From: Agarivorans sp. TSD2052
GTDB taxonomy: Bacteria > Pseudomonadota > Gammaproteobacteria > Enterobacterales > Celerinatantimonadaceae
Length of the DNA: 64,000 nucleotides
Direction: 5' to 3'
Assembly (NCBI RefSeq): GCF_023238625.1
Contig: NZ_CP096670.1
Coordinates: 1,973,501 to 2,037,500 of the forward strand
Shown here: positions 31,786-40,448 of the stretch, one piece after another
Layout: every line of letters begins with the position of its first letter
How positions within the stretch are numbered: position 1 is the first letter of the stretch
Made by a program: the position numbers and the translations under genes
Notes under the pieces: generated by a model
Databases searched by the model: none
Told to the model about the DNA's origin: nothing
What the model saw: the letters and a program-made list of their open reading frames with translations, nothing else

Positions 31786-34450
31786 ATGGATTATCTAAGC
31801 TTTGAAAATACTCATCTTGTTGTGGTTCCCAATCTTCGGGATCCAGTTCCACTACTGGCACTGCTTGGTTGGCACTAAAGAAAATGCAAGCTGGGGCTGA
31901 ATATAATGGCACGCCATCATAAGAGAATACTGAATAGTACTTAGGAATATTCGGGTTACCAAAATCATCAAAGGTATATTCGTCTTTACCACCGTAAATT
32001 TTAACGCCATCTTGAGGCGATCTAGGGGGATGAAATCGATTTCGAACAACAAAAGCACCGACAAAATCCGCGTCATCTGGGTTCTTCCAGGTCAGTTTTG
32101 CCAAGTTTTTCTCTAGGCTAACAGTGAAGCTAGTGGGCGCGTCTAAGGGTGTTTTAGGTCTTTCTATATATTCAATGACCAGCTTGGGTTGCTGTTGTTT
32201 ACTGGGCTTATTTAACCAGTGAATTAAGTCATCTTGGCCTTTTTTGCTCGCTGATGTTGAGCGGATCAAAAAACAAATAGGGCTATGTTCACTGTACAGT
32301 CGTTCTAGTTCACTTCGGCTAAAGCTGTCGAAGTTAAACACTTGCGGCTTTTTATCCCGTAGCTCTGAATTGCTGACTTCATAACCAATGTACTGGATGC
32401 GTTGGCGTTGTTTCACCGCTTCATAACTCAAGTTATCGAACTCAGCCAGTTCTACGGTGAAACGAATATCCTTTTTGGCCGCCAAAGAGTTGGTATTTTG
32501 TAGCAGTAAATAGGCATCAGTAATTATGGTGCGCTGTGGATCTGGCATTGCTTGCATCGCAAAGGCCAATTGCCCATATACTTTTTCACCTTGCGGATCG
32601 TAACCCGCAGACAACTTTCCGCTTTCGGTGCCAGCTTGGTAAATACTGTTGACCATTGTGGGGTAAAGTTCAGCCACTTGGGGGCGTCGTGTATAGGTCA
32701 ATTCTATGCTTGGTCGGTAATGGATTCCTGATCCGAAGCGGCCAAAACCGATGTCAAATTGCATCATTTGCGACTCATGACCCCGCGGAAGGGTGTTGGG
32801 GCCATCAATACGGATAAGCACACTGCCTTGCTCTATCTGCTGCTCGAACAGTTTACGCTCTGCGCCGTTAAACGACCAATTACTCCAAACGCCTTGGGTG
32901 AGTTTATCTGATTCAATTGCTTGGCCTGTATGTAATACCTTCGCATTTTGGATCGCATCGAAATCGCGAATGTCAGAGACACTTGTAGGGTCAAGTATGG
33001 ATATCCCCCATTCTCCATAGTTCTCAATTTTTGCGCCTACTCGATTAAGTGGGTAGAGCGAAAATGATGCGGCTTCGATTTGTGCGTCGTCGGGTATCCG
33101 GTCTAATTTAAACTCGATAACCCCATAGCAAATGCCTCGCGATTTATTCACGCCAATGAATAAAGAGTTATTACCAAAGTGATCGCGGTTTTTGTCGAGG
33201 GTATATTCTCCTACATAGCCAACATCGCTGCGCAGTGGAAATAAGGTTCTACTAAATTGGTGATGAGCAAGATTGGTTTTTAGTTTGACTTCTGGTGCAT
33301 AAGGTCCGCTGATTTTTTGCCTGGCATCAACGGCTCTTATTTTGTAGTAATAGTAACTGCCACTTTGTAATTGTACATCGGTGAAGCTGGTAGACTTGGT
33401 TAAGCCCACCAAGTTGTCGTCGGTGCAAGGGCTTTTATGTTGTTGATTACGATAAACTTCAAAGAAAACGTCCTCATCGTTTGGATATTCCCACTCCAAC
33501 GTGGCTTGGTTGTCTGCAATGTCTTTAATGGTAAAGTTGGTTACGCGAGCGGGTGCTAGCGGTGAATAGCTAATCGCACAATCGAGAGCATGCACCAGTG
33601 CAGGGATATTCTCATTAACACTTTGCGCCATGTTTTCCATGTAGTCGGGGATGTTACGGGTGCCCACTTCTACAACAGTGGCGATGATGCCTTTATCATA
33701 ATAATACTCGCGACCACTGCCGTTGATTAAATTGGTGGGGGGTTTACCTCGATGAATACCGTATTTAGTGCCCGAGACCTTGTTAATTTCGTGGGCCATG
33801 TTGGCGCAAAGGGTATTCAGATCAGTGGTGTCAACTTCAGCTTCATGATTAAACTTATGCGCTGGGAAAAATACGTTACCTTGAGAGTGGTAATCTAAGG
33901 CCACTGTAATATTGCTATGGGCATCGACAAAGTCTCTAATGGCCCGTGTTTCTGGTTCAGAAAAAGCCTCTGGACCACCGTAGGTGGTGGCGTTGGTATC
34001 GTTACGGCGTTTAAAGCGTGTGCCAAAATTTCTGTTCAGGTCTACGCCAAAGGTACCATCTCCATTATTCCGACGGTTTTTTCGCCAAAAAGAGAAGTGA
34101 GTACGCGAAAACTCAAAACCGTCGGGGTTAAGACAGGGCACTATATATAAAGTATTGCGACTTAGGGCTTGTTGTAACTTAGGGTTAAACTGATGATTAT
34201 CAAGGATGTATTTGATAAAGCTGTTGGCCAGCTCAATACCTATCCATTCGCGCGCATGAATAGTTCCAGTATACAAAAGCGCGGGTTTGCTGTCCGCATT
34301 GGCTAAGCCTAAAGATATCGTTGCAAGTAATATTGGTCTACCTTCCCAGGTTTCTCCGATACTTTGCACCCGGATTAAGTCGGGATATTCAGCCATAGCT
34401 TGATCGAGAAATGCCATGGTTTCTTTGTAAGAAGTATATTGTTTTTTCAT
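31784..34450 (-). CDS. M14 zinc carboxypeptidase with FN3 and DNRLRE-type domains, no signal peptide
   Basis: An 888-residue protein. The N-terminal M14 peptidase domain (about 5-290) has zinc ligands His65 and Glu68 in HAREW and His188 in DYHSQG, the substrate-binding Asn139-Arg140 in DLNRNFG, and catalytic Glu261 in VVEVGTR. A fibronectin type III domain follows at about 303-390, then a DNRLRE/disaggregatase-like beta domain containing FIGVN and GVIEFKLDRIP. A related repeat and a second FN3-like segment lie toward the C-terminus. The chain starts MKKQYTSYKETMAFLDQAMA with no signal peptide or membrane helix. It should release C-terminal residues or cut isopeptides. It follows two ATP-grasp ligase genes, which suggests processing of a ligase product. 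Confidence 0.83.
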   Translation of the reverse strand: MKKQYTSYKETMAFLDQAMAEYPDLIRVQSIGETWEGRPILLATISLGLANADSKPALLYTGTIHAREWIGIELANSFIKYILDNHQFNPKLQQALSRNTLYIVPCLNPDGFEFSRTHFSFWRKNRRNNGDGTFGVDLNRNFGTRFKRRNDTNATTYGGPEAFSEPETRAIRDFVDAHSNITVALDYHSQGNVFFPAHKFNHEAEVDTTDLNTLCANMAHEINKVSGTKYGIHRGKPPTNLINGSGREYYYDKGIIATVVEVGTRNIPDYMENMAQSVNENIPALVHALDCAISYSPLAPARVTNFTIKDIADNQATLEWEYPNDEDVFFEVYRNQQHKSPCTDDNLVGLTKSTSFTDVQLQSGSYYYYKIRAVDARQKISGPYAPEVKLKTNLAHHQFSRTLFPLRSDVGYVGEYTLDKNRDHFGNNSLFIGVNKSRGICYGVIEFKLDRIPDDAQIEAASFSLYPLNRVGAKIENYGEWGISILDPTSVSDIRDFDAIQNAKVLHTGQAIESDKLTQGVWSNWSFNGAERKLFEQQIEQGSVLIRIDGPNTLPRGHESQMMQFDIGFGRFGSGIHYRPSIELTYTRRPQVAELYPTMVNSIYQAGTESGKLSAGYDPQGEKVYGQLAFAMQAMPDPQRTIITDAYLLLQNTNSLAAKKDIRFTVELAEFDNLSYEAVKQRQRIQYIGYEVSNSELRDKKPQVFNFDSFSRSELERLYSEHSPICFLIRSTSASKKGQDDLIHWLNKPSKQQQPKLVIEYIERPKTPLDAPTSFTVSLEKNLAKLTWKNPDDADFVGAFVVRNRFHPPRSPQDGVKIYGGKDEYTFDDFGNPNIPKYYSVFSYDGVPLYSAPACIFFSANQAVPVVELDPEDWEPQQDEYFQSLDNP

Positions 34451-34596
34451 AGTTGGCCTATTGCCAGGATTTTCGCAAAGCCTGTATTCTTTCCTTGAAT
34501 ATGTCGCATGGCCTAGCGCAGCGTAGTTGTCTGTTGCTAGGTTTACTATTTTGCATCCCCTATTTTATAGAATAAGGGAAGCAGATAGTTAACTTT

Positions 34597-35796
34597 TTAG
34601 CTAGATGGATGTAAAGGACTTGATTCATCAGCTTCTTCTAGAGAGGGTATGTCTCCTTGGTCTGGTTTCTCAGCCATTTGGGTCATTACCGTGGACTGGT
34701 TATGGGGCTTTATTAGCCGATAGTTGTCTTGCCTATTCCATGTTTCACTGGGCCATTCTTCATCAACAGGCGCGGTATCTAATGAAACGATTGGGTAATT
34801 GTCTTCGCTAAGCTGGTTAAAGGTTTCACCGCTATCACAGCTTGGAAATACTTCTTTTCCAAAGGTAATATATCGCATGGTTCGTAGAATAGATGAGCTC
34901 ATTTTGCCCAGTTCTTCCCAGTTATATAAGGGGATGTTCGGTAGCTTGAATTGTCCCTCAGATAAATGCCACATCAGATATTGGCCTATCCAATCTCTAA
35001 TATAAGGGAAGGCCGCGAAAGCCGTGGCGCATTCGAGTATACGCAATTTTCCATCTATACCCACTGCCACATCACAAGCCCAATATTCAGCGTTAGCCGC
35101 CTTTGATACCTTAACGGCTAAATCTAATACCGCTTTGGGAACATCTTGGTAGTCCATGCTGCCACCTTGGCTAGTATTGGTTAACCAATCGCCTTCCGGT
35201 GGTCTACGCCAAAAGGCACAAACTGGTTTATGGCCAATTAACATCACTCTAATATCCGCGCTCATTGGCACAAAGTCTTGCAAGTAGACTGGGTAATACT
35301 TTTTCTGTTCTAACAACTGGGTTGCTTGTTGGTAGCTATCAACTTTATGTACAAAATAGCCGCCATAATTAGACGGTCCGTAAGATTTTTTAATGATTTT
35401 TGGATAGGTGGTTGCTTGTAAGAAAGCATCCGCGTCTTTGGGTTCATAAAAAATGTTAGTAGGGGGGATTGGGATCTGGTACTTTTCGCAAAAGTGAGTC
35501 ACATTTTCTTTAGACTTGTTGCTAAATTGGGTATCAAGAGAGGGGATAAATCTTACCTCGGGTAGAGCCCGAGCAATTTCTCGAAAGGTTTCATAGGCTG
35601 TAGCGGGGATATTACCCACTAATACCTCAATATTCTTTTGTTTTACTTCTTCGATGAATCGTTGTTTGTCATTGCCCCAGTGATATACCACTGTTTCAAT
35701 TTTATTTGGCCATCCTTTGAAGTTCGACTTATCAAAAAATCGCAAGACGTGATCAAGGTAAAGTAAACCTAACTTAGGCAGTTTGCTGTTGCTCAT
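34597..35796 (-). CDS. RimK-like ATP-grasp ligase, copy 2
   Basis: A 399-residue cytoplasmic protein of the ATP-grasp superfamily (RimK/glutathione synthetase type). The ATP-binding Lys region is KIIKKSYGPSNYGGYFVHKV, followed by RVMLIGHKPVCAFWRRPPEG. The Mg-binding C-terminal part is ACDVAVGIDGKLRILECATAF, in which Cys replaces the Asn usually following the acidic residue (typically E-x-N), so metal binding may be altered. It should join an amino acid or amine to a carboxylate via an acyl-phosphate. The start overlaps the preceding ATP-grasp gene by 23 bases, which implies translational coupling. The proline- and acid-rich C-terminal tail (about 360-399) is unlike the family core. Substrate unknown. 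Confidence 0.8.
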   Translation of the reverse strand: MSNSKLPKLGLLYLDHVLRFFDKSNFKGWPNKIETVVYHWGNDKQRFIEEVKQKNIEVLVGNIPATAYETFREIARALPEVRFIPSLDTQFSNKSKENVTHFCEKYQIPIPPTNIFYEPKDADAFLQATTYPKIIKKSYGPSNYGGYFVHKVDSYQQATQLLEQKKYYPVYLQDFVPMSADIRVMLIGHKPVCAFWRRPPEGDWLTNTSQGGSMDYQDVPKAVLDLAVKVSKAANAEYWACDVAVGIDGKLRILECATAFAAFPYIRDWIGQYLMWHLSEGQFKLPNIPLYNWEELGKMSSSILRTMRYITFGKEVFPSCDSGETFNQLSEDNYPIVSLDTAPVDEEWPSETWNRQDNYRLIKPHNQSTVMTQMAEKPDQGDIPSLEEADESSPLHPSS

Positions 35797-36766
35797 ATAT
35801 GCTGTCTTCTATTCGGTCTAATAAGGGGAGAGGCTGTGCTTTGGTGAACACGGTACGCTCTATTAATTCAACAATGGCGTTGATTTTTTTCGGGTTAAAA
35901 TCAATACCTAACTTTTCTTGTTCTGGTGTGGCGAAGGCGGGGATGCCGTTAACCTCTAGCACCACGTACTCTTCGGCATCAAGATCATAGAGTAGATCTA
36001 CGCCGGCCACTTCCAAGCCGGTTACTTTGGCCGCTTGTATTGCCAGTTCTATCACATCATCTGATGGGTGGCGTGTAATCACACTGCCGCCGCTGGTGAT
36101 GTTTGTTTTCCAGCTGTCGGTAGGGGCTTTTCTGCCATAGCAACCGATATACTGACCATCGACAATGTCTACTCGATAGTCAGATTTATCATAATTAATG
36201 TACTTCTCTAGATAGAAATGCGGAACATCTAAACGATTTAAGAAGGGGACTAATACGTCTAAAGAGCGCTCATCTTCTATTTTTACAATGCCAGTGCCAC
36301 CCCAACCGTCAGTAGGTTTGTAGACAACTCGGCCGTCCCATTCTCTTACTGTTTCACGTAAACCTGAAATATCATCTCGGTTAAACAGTCGATAATCGGG
36401 GCTGCGGATCCCCGCCTGGTTAAGTGCATAAGCGGTTAGAAACTTGTCCTCACAAAGTGAGAAGGCTTCATAGTTATTAATCGTTGGCACTAGCTTGTTT
36501 ATCGCTTGGTATAAGTACAATTGATAAGGTGTTTGTTCACCAGCATTATAAGAAAAAAATAAATCGAGCTGTTCCATGGCTATGCCGTTACAAATGATCT
36601 CTCCATTTTTTGCTGATGCGTGGGCTAAATCTAAGCCGGTAATGACACTAATGCCTCGTTTGGCTAGCTTGCTAATTATTTGGTTTTGAATATCTTCGCC
36701 GCCACTATTTTGGTACATCCACATCCCTATAGTAGGGCCACTATTAGCTATTAGCGTTCTATTCAT
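35774..36766 (-). CDS. RimK-like ATP-grasp ligase, copy 1
   Basis: A 330-residue ATP-grasp protein with a complete active-site layout. The ATP-binding stretch is VVYKPTDGWGGTGIVKIEDE, followed by DYRVDIVDGQYIGCYGRKAP. The metal site is VAGVDLLYDLDAEEYVVLEV followed by NGIPAF, giving the usual ExN. It should form a peptide or amide bond with ATP. The ATG at 36766 follows AAGGGG. It is the first gene of a probable three-gene operon (this gene, second ATP-grasp, M14 peptidase), and an M20 peptidase lies divergently upstream. The products of this ligase pair are not known. Confidence 0.83.
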   Translation of the reverse strand: MNRTLIANSGPTIGMWMYQNSGGEDIQNQIISKLAKRGISVITGLDLAHASAKNGEIICNGIAMEQLDLFFSYNAGEQTPYQLYLYQAINKLVPTINNYEAFSLCEDKFLTAYALNQAGIRSPDYRLFNRDDISGLRETVREWDGRVVYKPTDGWGGTGIVKIEDERSLDVLVPFLNRLDVPHFYLEKYINYDKSDYRVDIVDGQYIGCYGRKAPTDSWKTNITSGGSVITRHPSDDVIELAIQAAKVTGLEVAGVDLLYDLDAEEYVVLEVNGIPAFATPEQEKLGIDFNPKKINAIVELIERTVFTKAQPLPLLDRIEDSIYEQQQTA

Positions 36767-37028
36767 ACACACCCCTTAAGACCAAAATATTTCGTAGTTA
36801 CAAGGCTTAACCCCTTTTAAACCTTGTATCTAAAACAGCAATATTAGTGCCATCAGATGTCGTTAGTATTTCACTGGTTCACTTTTTGCACCGCCACTGT
36901 GTTGTTCGGTGGCAATAATCACTTGCAGCATAATGTGTTTGTAGGGAGTGGAACTCGCTGCTGTGCTACCTCATAAGGGGTATTGACTAAGTTTGAAAGC
37001 ATTGAATAGAGATAAGGGTTACTGCGCT

Positions 37029-38132
37029 ATGGTTAACTTTACCCAGCTAAAAAGCATCATTGATTTAAACTCATATACCAAAAATAAACAGGGTGTGGAC
37101 CAAAATGGTGCAATGTTCCGTTCTTGGATGGAGCAGTTAGGCTACTGCACCGAAGTATTTGTCCGGGAAAATATTGGTAATCACTTACATTTTCGTAGTG
37201 CATATAATCCCAAATTACCAAGGGTATTGCTGCTTGGTCATTTAGACACCGTATTTCCACCAAAGACCTTTGAAGGCTTTCGTGAAGATGCCGAGTGGGT
37301 TTATGGACCTGGTGTTTGCGATATGAAAGGAGGCAATATTGTCGCATTGGAAGCCTTAAAAGCGGTGAAACAAACACGTGGGACCATCGCAAACATTGAT
37401 ATGTTATTAGTGAGTGATGAAGAAAGTGGCAGTGATGACAGCAAGTACTTAAGTGCCGAATTAGCCAAAGAGTATGATATCTGTTTAGTGTTTGAAGCCG
37501 CTGGGCCAGACCATGAAGTCGTGATAGAGCGCAAAGGCGTGGGCACTTTTACCATTTCATTAGAAGGTAAAGCCGCGCATGCCGGTAATCACTATGCCCA
37601 AGGATGTAACGCGAATTTAGCGGCTGCCCATATGATTATAGCGTTGACTGAGCTCACTGATCTAACGCAGGGCAGCACCGTAAATGCGGGAAAATTTTCA
37701 GGTGGCATCGGTGCCAACACGATTTCCCCTAAAGCCTCGATAGTGGTTGAAGTTCGCTATACCCAAACAAAAGAAAGAGATCGCTTGTTAACCGCACTCA
37801 AAGAGATTGTAGCTACACCTAAAGTGCGCGGGGTGAGCGCTGAGCTTGAAGGAGGCATTCAACGAGACGTTATGCAGGCATCCGCTAAACAAGCTGCATT
37901 GCTGTCAAGCATTGCTGAGATCTTGGATTATCCACTAAAGACTGAAAAACGAGGAGGGGTGAGTGATGCCAACATAGTGTCTTCGGTGGGGGTGGCAACC
38001 TTAGATGGCTTTGGTCCTTTTGGCGACGGTGACCATACGATACATGAGCGAGCGAATAAACAGAGTTTTGTAAGGCGCATCGGCGAAGTTACCCAAATAC
38101 TCTTAGCCTTTAATGCTGAAGTATCAGCTTAA
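37029..38132 (+). CDS. M20-family metallopeptidase (glutamate carboxypeptidase-like)
   Basis: A 367-residue M20 peptidase of the carboxypeptidase G2 type. Metal ligands are visible: His71 in GHLDTVF, Asp98 in GVCDMKGG, catalytic Glu131 and ligand Glu132 in SDEESGS, and the final His in DHTIHERANKQ. The dimerisation domain contains KAAHAGNHYAQGCNAN. No signal peptide, so it acts in the cytoplasm and should hydrolyse an amide to release an amino acid such as glutamate. The ATG at 37029 follows AAGGG; an upstream in-frame TTG at 36993 is possible. It is divergent from the ATP-grasp/M14 operon, which suggests a shared pathway. A bidirectional terminator follows. Confidence 0.85.
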   Translation: MVNFTQLKSIIDLNSYTKNKQGVDQNGAMFRSWMEQLGYCTEVFVRENIGNHLHFRSAYNPKLPRVLLLGHLDTVFPPKTFEGFREDAEWVYGPGVCDMKGGNIVALEALKAVKQTRGTIANIDMLLVSDEESGSDDSKYLSAELAKEYDICLVFEAAGPDHEVVIERKGVGTFTISLEGKAAHAGNHYAQGCNANLAAAHMIIALTELTDLTQGSTVNAGKFSGGIGANTISPKASIVVEVRYTQTKERDRLLTALKEIVATPKVRGVSAELEGGIQRDVMQASAKQAALLSSIAEILDYPLKTEKRGGVSDANIVSSVGVATLDGFGPFGDGDHTIHERANKQSFVRRIGEVTQILLAFNAEVSA

Positions 38133-38142
38133 GGTTTTTATA

Positions 38143-38170
38143 AAAACGGCAAGTCTTAGCTTGCCGTTTT
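38143..38170. terminator. Bidirectional terminator between M20 and citramalate synthase genes
   Basis: AAAACGGCAAG and CTTGCCGTTTT form a perfect 11-bp stem with a 6-base loop. A and T runs on the two flanks serve both convergent genes. Confidence 0.85.
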
Positions 38171-38177
38171 AACGGGA

Positions 38178-39713
38178 CTAAACTGTCTGACGTTGATGTA
38201 AGCGCACATTAAGCATACGTAGGGTAGCTTGAATGCCGGCAAATACTTGGTTGGAGTTAATCCCGCGAGTGTGGAATTGTTTGCCTTCATCACGCCATTG
38301 AATGACACATTCGGTTAAGGCATTGGCTTGCCCACCGGGTGGAATTCTCACTTCGTAGTCAATCAATTCTGGCAAAGAGAGATCAGCGTCTGATAAGGGA
38401 TAAGCTAGGGCTTTCATAAACGCATCGAAGCCCCCGTTTCCATGACCGGAGCTTTTGTAAACTTCATCACCAATACGCAGACGAATGTTAGCCGAAGATT
38501 CTAAATCTAAGCCACTGGTTATTGAACAGTTTAGCATTTCAATGTGGGCAAAGTCGTTGCTTTCCATAATGTCGGCAATAATAAAGGGGAGATCCTCTTG
38601 GGTAATCGTGGCCTTTTGGTCGCCTAATTGAACGATTTTTTTCAATAATTTTTGCTGATTTTCAGCAGACAGCTCTATCTCCATGGCTTCAAGGTTTTTT
38701 AATACCGACGCTTTACCAGCCAATTTACCTAAAGCATAACTGCGCTCACGGCCAAAGCGTTCTGGGCTAAGCTCGGTGATATATAGGCCACCTTTTTGAT
38801 CACCGTCGGCGTGAATTCCCGCTGTTTGGGTAAATACATCGGCGCCCACAATCGGCGTGTTGGCCGCTAAGCGTTTACCAGAAAAGCTCTCTACTAATTT
38901 GGCGATATTGTGAATTTCTTTCTCATCAATATTTAACTTAAAGCCAAGTTTATCTTTTAGCACTACCGAGACTTCGGCTAAGGAAGCGTTACCGGCACGC
39001 TCGCCTAAACAGTTCATGGTGCAGTGCAAAGCGGCTACGCCAGCTTGGGCGGCTGCCATACTATTGGCTGTCGCTAAGCCGTAATCATTATGTGGATGAA
39101 AGTTAAACTGAATACCTGGAAAACGAGCTATCATGTCGCTTAAGCTATCGAACACTTCTTTTGGTGCCATCACACCGAGGGTATCGGGTAGCATGAAGTG
39201 CTGTATGCCTAAGTCTTTTAACGCTGCTACTAGCTGATAGACATAATCGGGGCTATTGGCGTAACCGTTTGACCAATCTTCAAGGTAGACATTTACGTTT
39301 AAACCTTGTTTTTTCGCGTAAGTGACCGTTTGTTTAATATCGACAATGTGTTGCTCAAGGGTTTTGTTGAGCTGGTTAGTGCAATGGTTTAAGCTGCCTT
39401 TAGTGAGTAAGTTAATCACTTTAGCGCCAGATTGTACGATCCAGTCAACACTTTTAGTGTTATCAACAAAACCAAGAATTTCAATTTGATTTAAGTGGCC
39501 CGCATCTTTAGCCCAAGCGGTGAGTTGTTGCACGGCGGCTTTTTCACCGTCGGAAACACGTGCAGAAGCGACTTCAATACGATCGACTTTTAACAACTGA
39601 AGAAGGGCTTTGCCGATGGCTACTTTTTCTTGGGGGAAATAAGACACACCTTGAGTTTGCTCGCCGTCGCGAAGGGTAGTGTCCATGAGTTGTATTGAGC
39701 GGTTCTGCTCCAT
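38178..39713 (-). CDS. cimA: (R)-citramalate synthase (LeuA/CimA family)
   Basis: A 511-residue protein with an HMGL-like TIM barrel (LMDTTLRDGEQTQGV at the start, FHPHNDYGLATANS at about 205-218) and a C-terminal LeuA-type allosteric domain (about 380-511). In Leptospira citramalate synthase, pyruvate is bound by Arg16, Asp17, Leu81, Leu104, Tyr144 and Thr179. Here Arg15, Asp16, Leu80, Leu103, Tyr143 and Thr178 occur at the same spacing, whereas isopropylmalate synthases differ in the hydrophobic pocket. It is therefore predicted to condense pyruvate and acetyl-CoA to citramalate, the first step of a threonine-independent route to isoleucine. It follows leuC and leuD, which can isomerise citramalate. 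2-isopropylmalate synthase activity remains possible. Confidence 0.75.
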   Translation of the reverse strand: MEQNRSIQLMDTTLRDGEQTQGVSYFPQEKVAIGKALLQLLKVDRIEVASARVSDGEKAAVQQLTAWAKDAGHLNQIEILGFVDNTKSVDWIVQSGAKVINLLTKGSLNHCTNQLNKTLEQHIVDIKQTVTYAKKQGLNVNVYLEDWSNGYANSPDYVYQLVAALKDLGIQHFMLPDTLGVMAPKEVFDSLSDMIARFPGIQFNFHPHNDYGLATANSMAAAQAGVAALHCTMNCLGERAGNASLAEVSVVLKDKLGFKLNIDEKEIHNIAKLVESFSGKRLAANTPIVGADVFTQTAGIHADGDQKGGLYITELSPERFGRERSYALGKLAGKASVLKNLEAMEIELSAENQQKLLKKIVQLGDQKATITQEDLPFIIADIMESNDFAHIEMLNCSITSGLDLESSANIRLRIGDEVYKSSGHGNGGFDAFMKALAYPLSDADLSLPELIDYEVRIPPGGQANALTECVIQWRDEGKQFHTRGINSNQVFAGIQATLRMLNVRLHQRQTV

Positions 39714-39781
39714 AAACCATGTCTCGCAGTAATGAAAATTGCTAAAAAATAGACGCAGCCTAAGCTGCGTCTAAATTACAA

Positions 39782-40399
39782 CTAGGCGCTTGGCCACAAC
39801 CAAGGTAGTTGTTGTTTGTGTTTTGCTTCAAATTCAGTAATTTTATCTTCGAATTTTAAAGTCCAACCGATGTCATCAAGACCCTTTGACAAGGTCTCTT
39901 TACGGAAGGGGTCAACATCAAACGCAATCTCTTTACCGGCAGGGGTTTTAATCACTTGATTCTCTAGATCGATAGTAATTGAAATTCCCGGTGCAGCTTC
40001 TACTTCATCCATTAATGCTTGCAGTGTTTCGGCATCAACTTTAATTGGCAATATGCCATTTTTAAAGCAGTTGCTAAAGAAAATGTCAGCGTAACTAGTT
40101 GAAATGATGGTATTAAAACCATAGTCGGCAATTGACCAAGGTGCGTGCTCACGTGAGCTACCACAACCAAAGTTATCACCAGCGATTAGGATTTTTGCGC
40201 CTTTAAACTCAGGGCGGTTTAACTCAAATTCTGGATTGTCAGAACCGTCTTCTAGGTAACGCCAATCGTGGAATAAGTGGATACCAAAACCGGTGCGCTC
40301 AACCTTTTTCAAGAATTGCTTTGCAATAATTTGGTCGGTATCAACGTTGCTGCGGTTCATTACCGCGGCAATAGAATCGTGTTTATCATATGGTTGCAT
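39782..40399 (-). CDS. leuD: Isopropylmalate/citramalate isomerase small subunit
   Basis: A 205-residue LeuD. The swivelling-domain marks are MNRSNVDTDQIIAKQFLKKV near the N-terminus and GDNFGCGSSREHAPW in the middle. Length is normal. It forms the isomerase with LeuC. The ATG at 40399 follows GGAG with a 6-base spacer; an upstream TTG would add four residues. It lies 49 bases after leuC and 68 bases before the citramalate synthase gene, in one probable operon. Confidence 0.93.
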   Translation of the reverse strand: MQPYDKHDSIAAVMNRSNVDTDQIIAKQFLKKVERTGFGIHLFHDWRYLEDGSDNPEFELNRPEFKGAKILIAGDNFGCGSSREHAPWSIADYGFNTIISTSYADIFFSNCFKNGILPIKVDAETLQALMDEVEAAPGISITIDLENQVIKTPAGKEIAFDVDPFRKETLSKGLDDIGWTLKFEDKITEFEAKHKQQLPWLWPSA

Positions 40400-40448
40400 A
40401 TCTAACTCCAAAAATTTAACTCACATCGATTAACTCAATGTGTTTACA

